Assembly (NCBI GenBank): GCA_031290725.1
Contig: JAITMZ010000113.1
Location: forward strand, 1 to 7,232
Direction of reading: 5' to 3'
Length of the DNA: 7,232 nt
Source: Spirochaetaceae bacterium
GTDB taxonomy: Bacteria > Spirochaetota > Spirochaetia > Treponematales > Treponemataceae
Under the pieces are notes generated by a model. It searched no databases and was not told the DNA's origin. It saw nothing but the letters and a program-made list of their open reading frames with translations. Below are positions 1-6,585 of the stretch, piece by piece; position 1 is the stretch's first letter; the number at the start of each line of letters is the position of its first letter. The translations under genes and the position numbers were made by a program.

Positions 1-67
1 CACGGGCATCCCGGCACACGCGGGGCGCCCGTGACCGTGGCTTTCGCTTTTTTCACCTGGGGCGTGT
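1..67 (+). other. Upstream edge: leader of dctM with a possible hairpin
   Basis: The first 67 bases hold no gene I can identify. Bases 1-7 (CACGGGC) are the reverse complement of 27-33 (GCCCGTG), a 7-bp stem with a 19-base loop. A T6 run lies about 15 bases further on (48-53), too far for a standard intrinsic terminator. The dctM frame has a stop at 32-34, so no upstream gene is fused to dctM. GGGG at 59-62, five bases before the ATG at 68, is a weak ribosome binding site. A dctP gene could lie beyond the window edge. Confidence 0.35.
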
Positions 68-1357
68 ATGGTAACTTTGGCGGTGTTCGGCACCCTGCTT
101 TGCTTCCTCCTCAGCAATATGCCGGTGGTGATCGCCATCGGCCTCACAGCGGTGATCTATTTCATCGGCCTGGGCGCGGGGAGCTTCCTTTATATGCTGC
201 CCAACCGGATGTACTACGGCACCACGGGGTTCACCCTGCTGGCCATACCGTTTTTCATCCTCGCGGGCAACCTGATGAACGTGGGGGGAATCACAAAAAA
301 AATCTTCGCCTTTGCCAAGGCCCTGGTGGGGCATATCCCCGGCGGCCTGGGGCAGGTGAACATCATGGCCAGCGTGATCTTCTCCGGCATGTCGGGTTCT
401 GCGGTGGCGGATGCGGCGGGACTGGGGCAGATCGAGCACAAGGCCATGGTGGACGACGGCTACGAGCCGGTGGTTTCCGCCACATTGGTAGCGGCGTCGA
501 GCTGCATCGGCCCGGTGATTCCCCCGAGCATCCCCTTTGTGCTCTTCGGATCGATTACCGGCGTGTCGGTGGCGCGTCTGTTTATGGCGGGTTTCCTTCC
601 CGGCATCCTCATGAGCGCGGGGCTGATGATTGCCTTGGCGATTATGGCCAAGCGCTACCACTATCCCACCGCGCCCCACATGGCGCCCCTTCGGGAACTG
701 TGGAGGACCTTCAAAGAGGCTTTTTGGTGTCTCCTGGCGCCGGTGATCATCATCGGTGGGATTATGAGCGGGTTCTTCACCCCCACGGAAGCATCGGTGG
801 TGGTGACCCTCTACGCGCTCATCCTGGGCTTTGTCTACAAGGATTTGAAGGTGAAGGACCTGCCGGGGATTATTTTTTCCACCATTACCCAGTCTGCCGG
901 GCTTCTGTTTATCATGGCGGCGGCGAACTTTTTTGGCTGGCTGGTGATCTACAAAAAAATGCCCGACGGCATTATCGAGGCCCTGGTGAATATGGGGGCC
1001 TCACAGAACGCGGTACTGTGGATAGTCATCGCCATCATTTTGGTGATGGGCTGCTTCCTGGACGGCAACGCGATCTTCATGATCACCCTGCCGATTTTCA
1101 TGCCCATTATTTCCACCTTCAGGATCGACGCCATAAACTTTGGGGTGGTGATGACCCTGCTGATTATGATCGGAAACCTCACACCGCCGGTGGGGATGTG
1201 CCTCTTTGCGGTGGATTCCTTTGCCAAGGTTGGGGTGATGGCGCTGGGCAAAAAGATGCTGCCCTATCTGGCGGTGATTCTGGCGATAACCATCTTCATC
1301 GCCTTTACGCCCCAGATTTCCCTGTTCCTGCCGAATTTACTGATGGGGGCGATGTAA
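68..1357 (+). CDS. dctM: TRAP transporter large permease, DctM family
   Basis: This is the large (about 12 membrane segment) subunit of a tripartite ATP-independent periplasmic transporter. In this family it forms the ion-coupled transport path in the inner membrane and takes solute from a periplasmic DctP-type binding protein. The 429 residues match the usual family length. The protein is hydrophobic throughout and carries the family landmarks: a Gly-Ser-rich stretch SGSAVADAAGLG at residues 109-120, GPVIPPS at 148-154, SGFFTPTEAS at about 234-243, and GNLTPPVG at 369-376. The ATG at 68 is the only plausible start, because the frame closes at 32-34 and has no other start codon between. The stop codon directly abuts the ATG of the small permease, so the two are translationally coupled. 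The substrate cannot be read from the permease; organic acids and sugar acids are common for this family. Confidence 0.95.
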   Translation: MVTLAVFGTLLCFLLSNMPVVIAIGLTAVIYFIGLGAGSFLYMLPNRMYYGTTGFTLLAIPFFILAGNLMNVGGITKKIFAFAKALVGHIPGGLGQVNIMASVIFSGMSGSAVADAAGLGQIEHKAMVDDGYEPVVSATLVAASSCIGPVIPPSIPFVLFGSITGVSVARLFMAGFLPGILMSAGLMIALAIMAKRYHYPTAPHMAPLRELWRTFKEAFWCLLAPVIIIGGIMSGFFTPTEASVVVTLYALILGFVYKDLKVKDLPGIIFSTITQSAGLLFIMAAANFFGWLVIYKKMPDGIIEALVNMGASQNAVLWIVIAIILVMGCFLDGNAIFMITLPIFMPIISTFRIDAINFGVVMTLLIMIGNLTPPVGMCLFAVDSFAKVGVMALGKKMLPYLAVILAITIFIAFTPQISLFLPNLLMGAM

Positions 1358-1948
1358 ATGACTTTTTTGAAAAAACTGGACGCCGCAGTGAAAACGGCGC
1401 TTCGGGCTTTGACAATCTGCCTTCTGGCCCTGCTGGGCCTTCTCTTGCTGGGCAATGTATTCCTGCGACTCATGGGCGACCTGGCGCAATTCCTCCACTC
1501 TCACGACCTGGACGGCGTGGCAGCGGCTATCCGAAGGATACTCCCCATCACCAGTTTTCACTGGCTGGACGAGATCGTGGAGCTGTGCTTTTCCGCGCTG
1601 ATCTTCTACGGTGCGGCGGTGCTGTGGGCCATGAAGGGCCACTTTTCCGTGGGCGACTGGATCAGCCGCCACCTTCCGGAGGCGCGCTCCAGGATGCTCT
1701 ACCGGTCCCTCATTTCCGCCATGAACGTGGCGTTTTTCGTGCTTCTGTTTTATTTTGGGTACACGCTGTGCGCCCGGTCAACGGAGCTGTCCACGGTGTT
1801 TCAGATACCCAAGCGGGTGATGTATTCCAGTATACCGGTTTCCGCGGCAATCATGTTCTGCTATGCTGCGGCGGACTTGGTGAAAAACCTGACTTTCATG
1901 GTGCGGGGCAGGGACAGCGGGGAAGTTGACAAACCGAAAAGCGCATGA
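1358..1948 (+). CDS. dctQ: TRAP transporter small permease, DctQ family
   Basis: The 196-residue protein has four predicted membrane segments at about residues 14-37, 71-91, 120-138 and 156-177, the topology of the TRAP small subunit that pairs with DctM. The WLDEIVE motif at 69-75 opens the second segment, as the W-x-E-E motif does in DctQ proteins, and GHFSVGD at 94-100 matches the conserved polar loop after it. The loop between segments 1 and 2 (about residues 40-66) looks about 20-25 residues longer than in a typical DctQ. The start codon follows the dctM stop with no gap, and no independent ribosome binding site is obvious, which implies coupling. The DctM-then-DctQ order is the reverse of the common arrangement. 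No DctP gene follows; the operon ends at the hairpins downstream. Confidence 0.88.
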   Translation: MTFLKKLDAAVKTALRALTICLLALLGLLLLGNVFLRLMGDLAQFLHSHDLDGVAAAIRRILPITSFHWLDEIVELCFSALIFYGAAVLWAMKGHFSVGDWISRHLPEARSRMLYRSLISAMNVAFFVLLFYFGYTLCARSTELSTVFQIPKRVMYSSIPVSAAIMFCYAAADLVKNLTFMVRGRDSGEVDKPKSA

Positions 1949-1951
1949 GGA

Positions 1952-1980
1952 AGCGCAGTCCGCCTCCGGCGGTCTGCGCT
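1952..1980 (+). terminator. GC-rich hairpin just after dctQ
   Basis: Arms at 1952-1964 and 1968-1980 pair in 12 of 13 positions around a 3-base loop (TCC); the one mismatch is T1959 against T1973. The hairpin starts four bases after the dctQ stop. No T run follows, so on its own it is more likely an mRNA 3'-end stabiliser or processing signal than a terminator. It works in tandem with the hairpin at 2008-2038. Confidence 0.5.
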
Positions 1981-2007
1981 GGGAGGGGCGCTAGGATGGC
2001 TCGGGCG

Positions 2008-2038
2008 GGCGGTCTCCGTGAGGAGTCCGCCTTTGTTT
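2008..2038 (+). terminator. Intrinsic terminator of the dctM-dctQ operon
   Basis: Stem GGCGG-T-CTCC (2008-2017) pairs with GGAG-T-CCGCC (2022-2031), with a single T-T mismatch. The loop is GTGA (2018-2021), a GNRA-type tetraloop closed by C-G. TTTGTTT (2032-2038) follows at once. Strong stem, stable loop and T-rich tail together make a standard Rho-independent terminator that separates the TRAP operon from the EF-G promoter downstream. Confidence 0.85.
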
Positions 2039-2103
2039 GATGGCTGGGCTGGCGCAGCGGCGAGTTTTTGCAAAAATTTTTTCGCGGTTTTCCCCGGACG
2101 AGC

Positions 2104-2132
2104 TTGACACTTATGTTAACCCCTGTTAATAT
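2104..2132 (+). promoter_or_regulatory. Sigma70-type promoter upstream of the EF-G gene
   Basis: A perfect -35 box TTGACA (2104-2109) is followed after 17 bases by TAATAT (2127-2132), five of six matches to the -10 consensus. A TG at 2124-2125 supplies an extended -10. Transcription should begin near 2139. A T/A-rich patch at 2065-2082 (T5-GC-A5-T6) lies just upstream of the region where an UP element would be expected. It lies after the TRAP terminator and before the ribosome binding site at 2161, so it is the main promoter for the EF-G message. Confidence 0.8.
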
Positions 2133-2146
2133 ACTAGGAATAGTAT
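2116..2146. promoter_or_regulatory. Two adjacent dyads overlapping the promoter (candidate operators)
   Basis: Dyad 1 is TTAAC-ccct-GTTAA (2116-2129), filling the second half of the -35/-10 spacer and entering the -10 box. Dyad 2 is ATACTA-ggaa-TAGTAT (2131-2146), covering the end of the -10 box and the start site. Both are perfect, both have a 4-base centre, and their centres are 16 bp apart. A protein bound at either would block RNA polymerase. The regulator is unknown. Confidence 0.4.
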
Positions 2147-2160
2147 GAATTAGCAATCAG

Positions 2161-2165
2161 AGAGG
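2161..2165 (+). promoter_or_regulatory. Ribosome binding site for the upstream in-frame ATG at 2171
   Basis: AGAGG is extended on its 5' side by AG, and a 5-base spacer separates it from ATG 2171. It matters because it is the only good Shine-Dalgarno sequence near the EF-G gene. The ATGs at 2396 and 2408, where the conserved protein begins, have none. Confidence 0.6.
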
Positions 2166-2209
2166 TACGTATGGTAAACAAGGAAAGAGGAACATTCGCC
2201 GTAAAAACA

Positions 2210-2310
2210 GGGCTGGCTGGCGGGGCACTGAACATTCCACAGCTAAAAACGCCCTTAAAGCCCACCTGTTATGCAGGGGCGAGGACGTTCATGACCCCGC
2301 CAGCCAGCCC
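2210..2310. repeat. Perfect 16-bp inverted repeat forming a long hairpin
   Basis: The left arm 2210-2225 (GGGCTGGCTGGCGGGG) is the exact reverse complement of the right arm 2295-2310, with 69 bases between. The stem can continue inward after a 3x3 internal loop through TGAAC (2229-2233) with GTTCA (2287-2291), then CGCCC (2250-2254) with GGGCG (2277-2281), then CTG (2266-2268) with CAG (2274-2276). The result is an elongated branched or rod-like RNA in the leader of the EF-G message. It lies 86 bases upstream of the EF-G core start. Confidence 0.8.
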
Positions 2311-2359
2311 AAACCACCGTGCAGTGCCTATAGTAGACGCGGAATCCCAGGCGCACCTC

Positions 2360-2389
2360 TTGCGTTTCCCCCCTATTTTGTGGTATCTT
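2360..2389 (+). promoter_or_regulatory. Weak second promoter candidate just before the EF-G core start
   Basis: TTGCGT (2360-2365) and TATCTT (2384-2389) are 18 bases apart, with TG at 2381-2382 as an extended -10. Transcription would begin near 2396, the ATG of the conserved EF-G, giving a leaderless message. The boxes match the consensus only partly, so this is a possibility that would explain the missing ribosome binding site, not a firm call. Confidence 0.25.
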
Positions 2390-2395
2390 GGTACC

Positions 2396-4444
2396 ATGCT
2401 AGACAAAATGCGAAACATCGGCATCATGGCGCACATAGATGCAGGGAAAACCACCACCACCGAGCGCATCCTCTATTACACCGGCAAGATACACCGCATG
2501 GGCGAGATAGACGACGGAGCTGCCACTATGGACTGGATGCAGCAGGAGCAGGAGCGCGGCATCACCATACAGAGCGCCGCCACCACCACCTTCTGGCGGG
2601 GCTTTCAGATAAACATCATCGACACCCCGGGGCACGTGGACTTCACCGCCGAAGTGGAGCGCAGCCTCCGGGTACTGGACGGCGCGGTGGCGGTAATCTG
2701 CGCGGTGGGCTGGGTGCAGCCCCAAACCGAGACCGTATGGCGGCAGGCCGACCAGTATCAGGTGCCGCGCATTGTTTTTGTGAACAAGATGGACCGCGTG
2801 GGCGCGGATTTTTTGGCGGCGCTCGCCGATATACGCGAAAAGTTTGGCGCGCGTACCCTGGCGCTCCAGATTCCCATCGGCCAGGGTAGCGGGTTTGAGG
2901 GGGTAATCGACCTGGTCAATATGAAGGAAGTCCGCTGGGGCGCCGCGGACGAGGGCGAAACCATGATAACCGGCGATATTGCCCCCGTGCGGCTTGATGA
3001 GGCGCACAAGGCGCGCGCGCAGCTTGTGGACGATGTGGCGGCTTTCAGCGACGAGGTTGCGGACTTGTTCCTTGCGGGCGATCCGGTGGGCGCGGAGGCG
3101 CTCGTGCGGGAGATTCGCCGGGGAACCGTCGCGCGCTTATGCGTACCGTGCCTGTGCGGCGCTTCCCGGCGCAACATGGGCGTCCAGCCGTTGATTGACG
3201 CGGCGGCTGATTTTCTGCCCGCGCCGGACGAGCGGCCGCCCGCAAAGGCTTTTCACACAAAAAAAGAAGCAAACGTCGATATTCCCTGCAACCCGGAGGG
3301 GCCGCCGCTGGGTCTGGTTTTCAAGATACAGCACGACCGCGAGGCGGGCAGTTTGTGCTACGTGCGCATGTATTCGGGCAGGATAAAGGCCGGCGACCAG
3401 GTGTATAACGTGGGCAAAAAGAAGCGCGAGCGGGTGAACCGCCTGTTCCGGATGCACGCCAACAAGAGCGAGCCGATTGATTCCGTCGCCGCCGGAGACA
3501 TTGCCGTGATGGTGGGCTTCAAGCTGGCCCAGACCGGCGACACGGTGGGCACCGAGGGGCTGCCGGTACTGCTGGAAAAGATGCACTTTCCCGAGCCGGT
3601 GATTTCGGTGTCCATCGAGAGCGCCACGCTGTCGGAGCGGGACAAGCTGAAGGATATTCTGGAGATTCTTTCCAGGGAAGACCCCACCTTCACCAGCCGC
3701 GACGACCCGGAAACCGGCCAACTGCTGATTTCCGGCATGGGCGAGCTGCATTTGGACGTGCTGGTCCGCCGGATGCTGGACGATTTCAAGCTGGACGCTT
3801 CCGTCGGTTCGCCGCGCGTTACCTACCGCGAATCCGTTACCGCCGGCGCGGAGTGTCACGAAACGTACGACCGGGTTATCGGCGGGAAAAGCCAGACCGC
3901 GGGGGTCACCGTGCGGGTGGAAGCGGCCCCGCGCGGGAGCGGCAGCGTCTACGAGTGCGCCGCGCGCAAGGCTGGTATTCCGGGGGACGTCCTGGACGCG
4001 GTGGCGGACTCCGTAACTTCGTGCTTTTCGTCGGGGATCCGCTGGGGCTACCCCTGCATCGACGTCAAAGCCACGGTTACCGCGCTGGACTACAACGAGC
4101 TCACGTCGACGCCGGCTGCCTTCGCCTCCTGCGCCGCCGCCGCTTTCACCTCCGCCTGCGAGCGGGCGTCCCCGGAACTTTTTGAGCCCGTAATGATAGT
4201 GGATATTCTGACGCCCGGGGAATTCCTGGGGGAAGCCATGAACCAGATTACGGCGCGGGGCGGCATTATCACGAGTACGGAATCCAGAACAGCTACGGAG
4301 GTGGTCCACGCCGAGGCGCCCATGGCTAAAATGTTCGGTTTTTCCACCAGCCTGCGGTCGGTCACCAAGGGGCGGGCGTCGTTCAGCATGGAATTCGGGC
4401 ACTTCGAGCGGGCGGTAAAACCGGGAAACGGCGATCCGGTGTAA
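2396..4444 (+). CDS. fusA: Translation elongation factor G, probably a second (EF-G2/spd-type) paralogue
   Basis: EF-G is a GTPase that drives ribosomal translocation or, in some paralogues, recycling with RRF. From Met 2396 the protein has 682 residues. GTPase motifs are AHIDAGKT at 12-19, RGITI at 54-58, DTPGH at 76-80 and NKMD at 130-133. Domain II follows from about 302, domain III from about 400 with [11 protein letters not shown] at 446-456, domain IV from about 470, and domain V from about 596. Odd points: Trp106 replaces the second Gly in the usual VGGVQPQ segment; the G5 motif reads CGAS (254-257) where most EF-Gs have GSA; and the domain IV loop reads GGKSQTAG (496-503) where GG(R/K)GQ(Y/F)G is usual. 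ITIQSAA resembles spd and mitochondrial EF-Gs. I place the homology-supported start at 2396, but only the in-frame ATG at 2171 has a ribosome binding site, so the protein may be 757 residues. Confidence 0.93.
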   Translation: MLDKMRNIGIMAHIDAGKTTTTERILYYTGKIHRMGEIDDGAATMDWMQQEQERGITIQSAATTTFWRGFQINIIDTPGHVDFTAEVERSLRVLDGAVAVICAVGWVQPQTETVWRQADQYQVPRIVFVNKMDRVGADFLAALADIREKFGARTLALQIPIGQGSGFEGVIDLVNMKEVRWGAADEGETMITGDIAPVRLDEAHKARAQLVDDVAAFSDEVADLFLAGDPVGAEALVREIRRGTVARLCVPCLCGASRRNMGVQPLIDAAADFLPAPDERPPAKAFHTKKEANVDIPCNPEGPPLGLVFKIQHDREAGSLCYVRMYSGRIKAGDQVYNVGKKKRERVNRLFRMHANKSEPIDSVAAGDIAVMVGFKLAQTGDTVGTEGLPVLLEKMHFPEPVISVSIESATLSERDKLKDILEILSREDPTFTSRDDPETGQLLISGMGELHLDVLVRRMLDDFKLDASVGSPRVTYRESVTAGAECHETYDRVIGGKSQTAGVTVRVEAAPRGSGSVYECAARKAGIPGDVLDAVADSVTSCFSSGIRWGYPCIDVKATVTALDYNELTSTPAAFASCAAAAFTSACERASPELFEPVMIVDILTPGEFLGEAMNQITARGGIITSTESRTATEVVHAEAPMAKMFGFSTSLRSVTKGRASFSMEFGHFERAVKPGNGDPV

Positions 4445-4570
4445 TGGGTACCCCCGCAAGCCCGCTTGAAACAGCGGAGGCTGTGCCGCCGGATAAATCA
4501 GTGCTTCCCTGAAACTTTAATTTTTTGGGTGTTCAGATTTTATCTGCATTTGCCGATATGCAAATACGAA

Positions 4571-4621
4571 GTACCTCGAAAAATTTAACCGGGCTTTTCG
4601 AGGTGCCCGTGACGTTTTTTT
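4571..4621 (+). promoter_or_regulatory. Candidate attenuator: two mutually exclusive hairpins before glmS
   Basis: Hairpin A pairs ACCTCGAAAA (4573-4582) with TTTTCGAGGT (4595-4604), ten perfect pairs, and can add one G-U and one G-C pair outward (4571-4572 with 4605-4606). Hairpin B pairs CGGGC (4590-4594) with GCCCG (4605-4609) and is followed five bases later by T7 (4615-4621), giving a modest terminator. The loop of B is exactly the 3' arm of A. With no spare linker across a 10-bp stem, both cannot form together. This is the architecture of an antiterminator/terminator switch; the ligand or signal, if any, is not visible. Confidence 0.4.
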
Positions 4622-4627
4622 GGGAGG
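4622..4627 (+). promoter_or_regulatory. Ribosome binding site of glmS
   Basis: GGGAGG, six bases before ATG 4634, is a strong Shine-Dalgarno sequence that fixes the glmS start. It directly follows the T7 run, so a terminator or hairpin here would also affect ribosome access. Confidence 0.8.
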
Positions 4628-4633
4628 ACAATT

Positions 4634-6502
4634 ATGTGCGGAATAACCGGCTACATCGGCTGCAAGCAAGCCACCCCTGAGCTTCTGCGGGCGCTCAAGA
4701 AACTGGAATACCGGGGCTACGACTCTGCGGGCATCGCGGTGCTCAACGGCAGCCGTATCACGGTGCGCAAAATGAAAGGCGCCCTGGGGGTGCTGGAACG
4801 CAAAATCGCCGAAGAAGCCATTCCCGGTACCCTGGGGATCGGCCACACCCGCTGGGCCACCCACGGCGAGCCCTCGGACACCAACGCCCATCCCCACACC
4901 AACCTGTCCGGGAACATCGCCGTGATCCACAACGGCATCATCGAGAACTACGGGGTTCTCAAGGAATGGCTTCAGGCGAGGGGCGTGGTGTTTCGCAGCC
5001 AGACCGACACGGAGGTGATTGTCCACCTGATCGACTTTTACTACAACGCCGCCGCCATCGCCCCGATCGGCATCCCCGGCACCGACCTGTTCCTGCGCGC
5101 CGTGCTGGAAGCGCTGGGCCGGATCGAGGGCAGCTACGGCCTGGCGGTGATCGCGCGGGACTTCCCGGATCGCATCATCGCCGCGCGGAAGGACAGCCCG
5201 CTCATCGTGGGGCTGGGCGACGGAGAGAACCTGCTGGCCAGCGACGTGCCCGCGCTCCTGGACCACACCCGGGAGGTCTACTATCTGGGGGAGCGGGAGG
5301 TGGCCGTCCTGTACCGGGATCACGTGGACCTGTTCACCGACCAGGGGGAAAGGGTCATCCGCCCCAGTTCCCATGTGGATTGGGACGCCCAGGCTGCGGA
5401 GAAGGGCGGTTATGCCCACTTCATGCTTAAGGAAATCCACGAACAGCCCCGGGCATTTACCGACACCCTCCGCCCGCGTCTGAAGATCGCCGACGGCACG
5501 CCGGACATCAACTTCGACGAGATCGGCCTGGACGCTTCATGGGCGGACGCACCCCGGATCGTCATCACCGCCTGCGGAACCGCCTGGCACGCGGGGATGG
5601 TGGGAAAATACGCCTTCGAGCACTTCGCCCGCATCCCTGTGGAGACCGACATCGCCAGTGAATACCGCTACCGGAATCCCGTGTTCAACCCCCGGGACCT
5701 GTTCATCGTCATCAGCCAGTCCGGGGAGACTGCGGACACCCTGGCGGCCATGCGGTTGGCAAAGCAGAAGGGCGCGCGGATACTGGCCATCACCAATGCC
5801 GTGGGGTCTACCCTGGCGCGGGAATCCGACCTGGTGCTCTACACGTGGGCGGGACCGGAAATCGGCGTGGCATCCACCAAAGCCTTCACCACCCAGCTCA
5901 TGTGCGTGTACCTGCTGGCGCTGAAGCTCGCCCGGCTGCGGGGCCTTTTGGACGGCCGGGCCTACCGGGACGCCCTCACCAGCCTCCAGGCCATCCCCGC
6001 CCAGGCCCAGAAGATTTTAGAAAACACCGCCGCCATCCAGCGTTTCGCCGCCGGCCACTTCAACAAGGGGAAGGTGTTCTTCATCGGCCGCCAGTTCGAC
6101 TATGCGGTGAGCCTGGAGAGCGCCCTGAAACTCAAGGAGATCAGCTACACCCACTCGGAGGCCTTCGCCGCGGGGGAACTGAAGCACGGCCCCATCGCCC
6201 TGGTGGACAGGGATACCCTGGTGGTGGCCCTTGCCACCCAGACTGCCCTGTTCGATAAAATCGCGTCCAACATTCAGGAGACTGCGGCGCGGGGTGCGGC
6301 GTCCCTGGTCATCACCTGGGAGGGCGAGCATCGCTTCGATAAAATCGCCGGGGAGATATTCACCATTCCCCGTACCGATGACCCATTTTCGCCCCTCCTG
6401 TCGATTATCCCGGCGCAATTGTTCGCCTATTACTGCGCGGTACTCCGGGGAAACGACCCCGACAAGCCCCGCAACCTGGCCAAAAGCGTTACCGTAGAGT
6501 AA
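4634..6502 (+). CDS. glmS: Glutamine--fructose-6-phosphate aminotransferase (isomerizing), GlmS
   Basis: GlmS converts fructose-6-phosphate and glutamine to glucosamine-6-phosphate and glutamate, the first step towards UDP-GlcNAc for peptidoglycan and lipopolysaccharide. The 622 residues are close to the ~610 usual for the family. The N-terminal glutaminase domain begins MCGITGYIG, with Cys2 as the nucleophile exposed after Met removal. HTRWATHG is at 71-78, AHPH at 85-88, HNGIIENY at 99-106 and TDTEV at 124-128. A short insertion with residues AIAPIGIPGTD (141-151) is not in the Escherichia coli enzyme as I recall it. Two SIS sugar-isomerase domains follow: ITACGTAWHAG at 311-321, SQSGETADT at 361-369, STKAFTTQ at 414-421, then the second SIS domain with KEISYTHSEAF (501-511) and GELKHGP (514-520). 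It ends in KSVTVE, the typical C-terminus. No frameshift or missing key residue is seen. The start is fixed by the GGGAGG ribosome binding site. Confidence 0.98.
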   Translation: MCGITGYIGCKQATPELLRALKKLEYRGYDSAGIAVLNGSRITVRKMKGALGVLERKIAEEAIPGTLGIGHTRWATHGEPSDTNAHPHTNLSGNIAVIHNGIIENYGVLKEWLQARGVVFRSQTDTEVIVHLIDFYYNAAAIAPIGIPGTDLFLRAVLEALGRIEGSYGLAVIARDFPDRIIAARKDSPLIVGLGDGENLLASDVPALLDHTREVYYLGEREVAVLYRDHVDLFTDQGERVIRPSSHVDWDAQAAEKGGYAHFMLKEIHEQPRAFTDTLRPRLKIADGTPDINFDEIGLDASWADAPRIVITACGTAWHAGMVGKYAFEHFARIPVETDIASEYRYRNPVFNPRDLFIVISQSGETADTLAAMRLAKQKGARILAITNAVGSTLARESDLVLYTWAGPEIGVASTKAFTTQLMCVYLLALKLARLRGLLDGRAYRDALTSLQAIPAQAQKILENTAAIQRFAAGHFNKGKVFFIGRQFDYAVSLESALKLKEISYTHSEAFAAGELKHGPIALVDRDTLVVALATQTALFDKIASNIQETAARGAASLVITWEGEHRFDKIAGEIFTIPRTDDPFSPLLSIIPAQLFAYYCAVLRGNDPDKPRNLAKSVTVE

Positions 6503-6585
6503 ACCCTCCCCACAAGCCGGAAGGCCGTGCCGGCAGCCGACTTTGGCGGTGGTTGGGGGTGCCGCCGGTGTCAACCCCCCGAAGA

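Larger units (their letters stand above)
2171..2395 (+). other. In-frame 75-codon leader or N-terminal extension of EF-G
   Basis: This stretch is open in the EF-G frame with no stop, starts at an ATG with promoter and ribosome binding site correctly placed, and would add 75 residues before the conserved EF-G N-terminus. The peptide looks like no domain I know. It is not strongly hydrophobic or a clear signal peptide. By hand count, third-position GC is 43 of 75 codons (57%), against 59 of 75 (79%) in the first 75 codons of the EF-G core, so it does not look like ordinary coding sequence of this gene. It contains the 16-bp inverted repeat at 2210-2310. It could be a true extension, a structured 5' untranslated region that happens to be open, or an insertion captured in frame. 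Another in-frame ATG lies at 2291. Confidence 0.5.
4445..4633 (+). promoter_or_regulatory. Intergenic leader of glmS
   Basis: The 189 bases between the EF-G stop and glmS hold no gene. Near the EF-G end, CCGCT (4462-4466) pairs with AGCGG (4473-4477) in a weak stem without a T tail, so no clear terminator separates the genes. I found no convincing -35/-10 pair, so glmS may be partly read through from EF-G or have an unrecognised promoter. I see none of the conserved core of the glmS ribozyme. The last 65 bases hold the alternative hairpins listed separately. Confidence 0.5.

Noticed and set aside
31..1929. A 632-codon open frame on the + strand covering both TRAP genes in another frame
   Set aside because: Its translation has no recognisable family features and is rich in Gly, Arg, His and Pro, as expected for a GC-rich shadow frame. 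DctM and DctQ in the other frame explain the region fully.
2210..2310. Small transposable element (MITE) with 16-bp terminal inverted repeats
   Set aside because: Flanking bases do not form a clear target-site duplication. The similarity of AAAC near both ends is offset by one base and too short to count.
3137..4459. A 440-codon open frame on the minus strand opposite EF-G
   Set aside because: Composition is typical of an antisense shadow of a GC-rich gene, and it lies wholly over conserved EF-G domains.
4571..4609. H-type pseudoknot formed by both glmS-leader stems at once
   Set aside because: The second stem's 3' arm follows the first stem with no linker, so it cannot span ten base pairs. 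The two stems must exclude each other.
4445..4633. glmS ribozyme upstream of glmS
   Set aside because: None of the conserved ribozyme core that I know is present, and the leader's stems do not follow that fold.
4517..5440. A 307-codon minus-strand open frame opposite glmS and its leader
   Set aside because: It is antisense to the highly conserved glutaminase domain, has no recognisable motif, and no promoter or ribosome binding site stands out.
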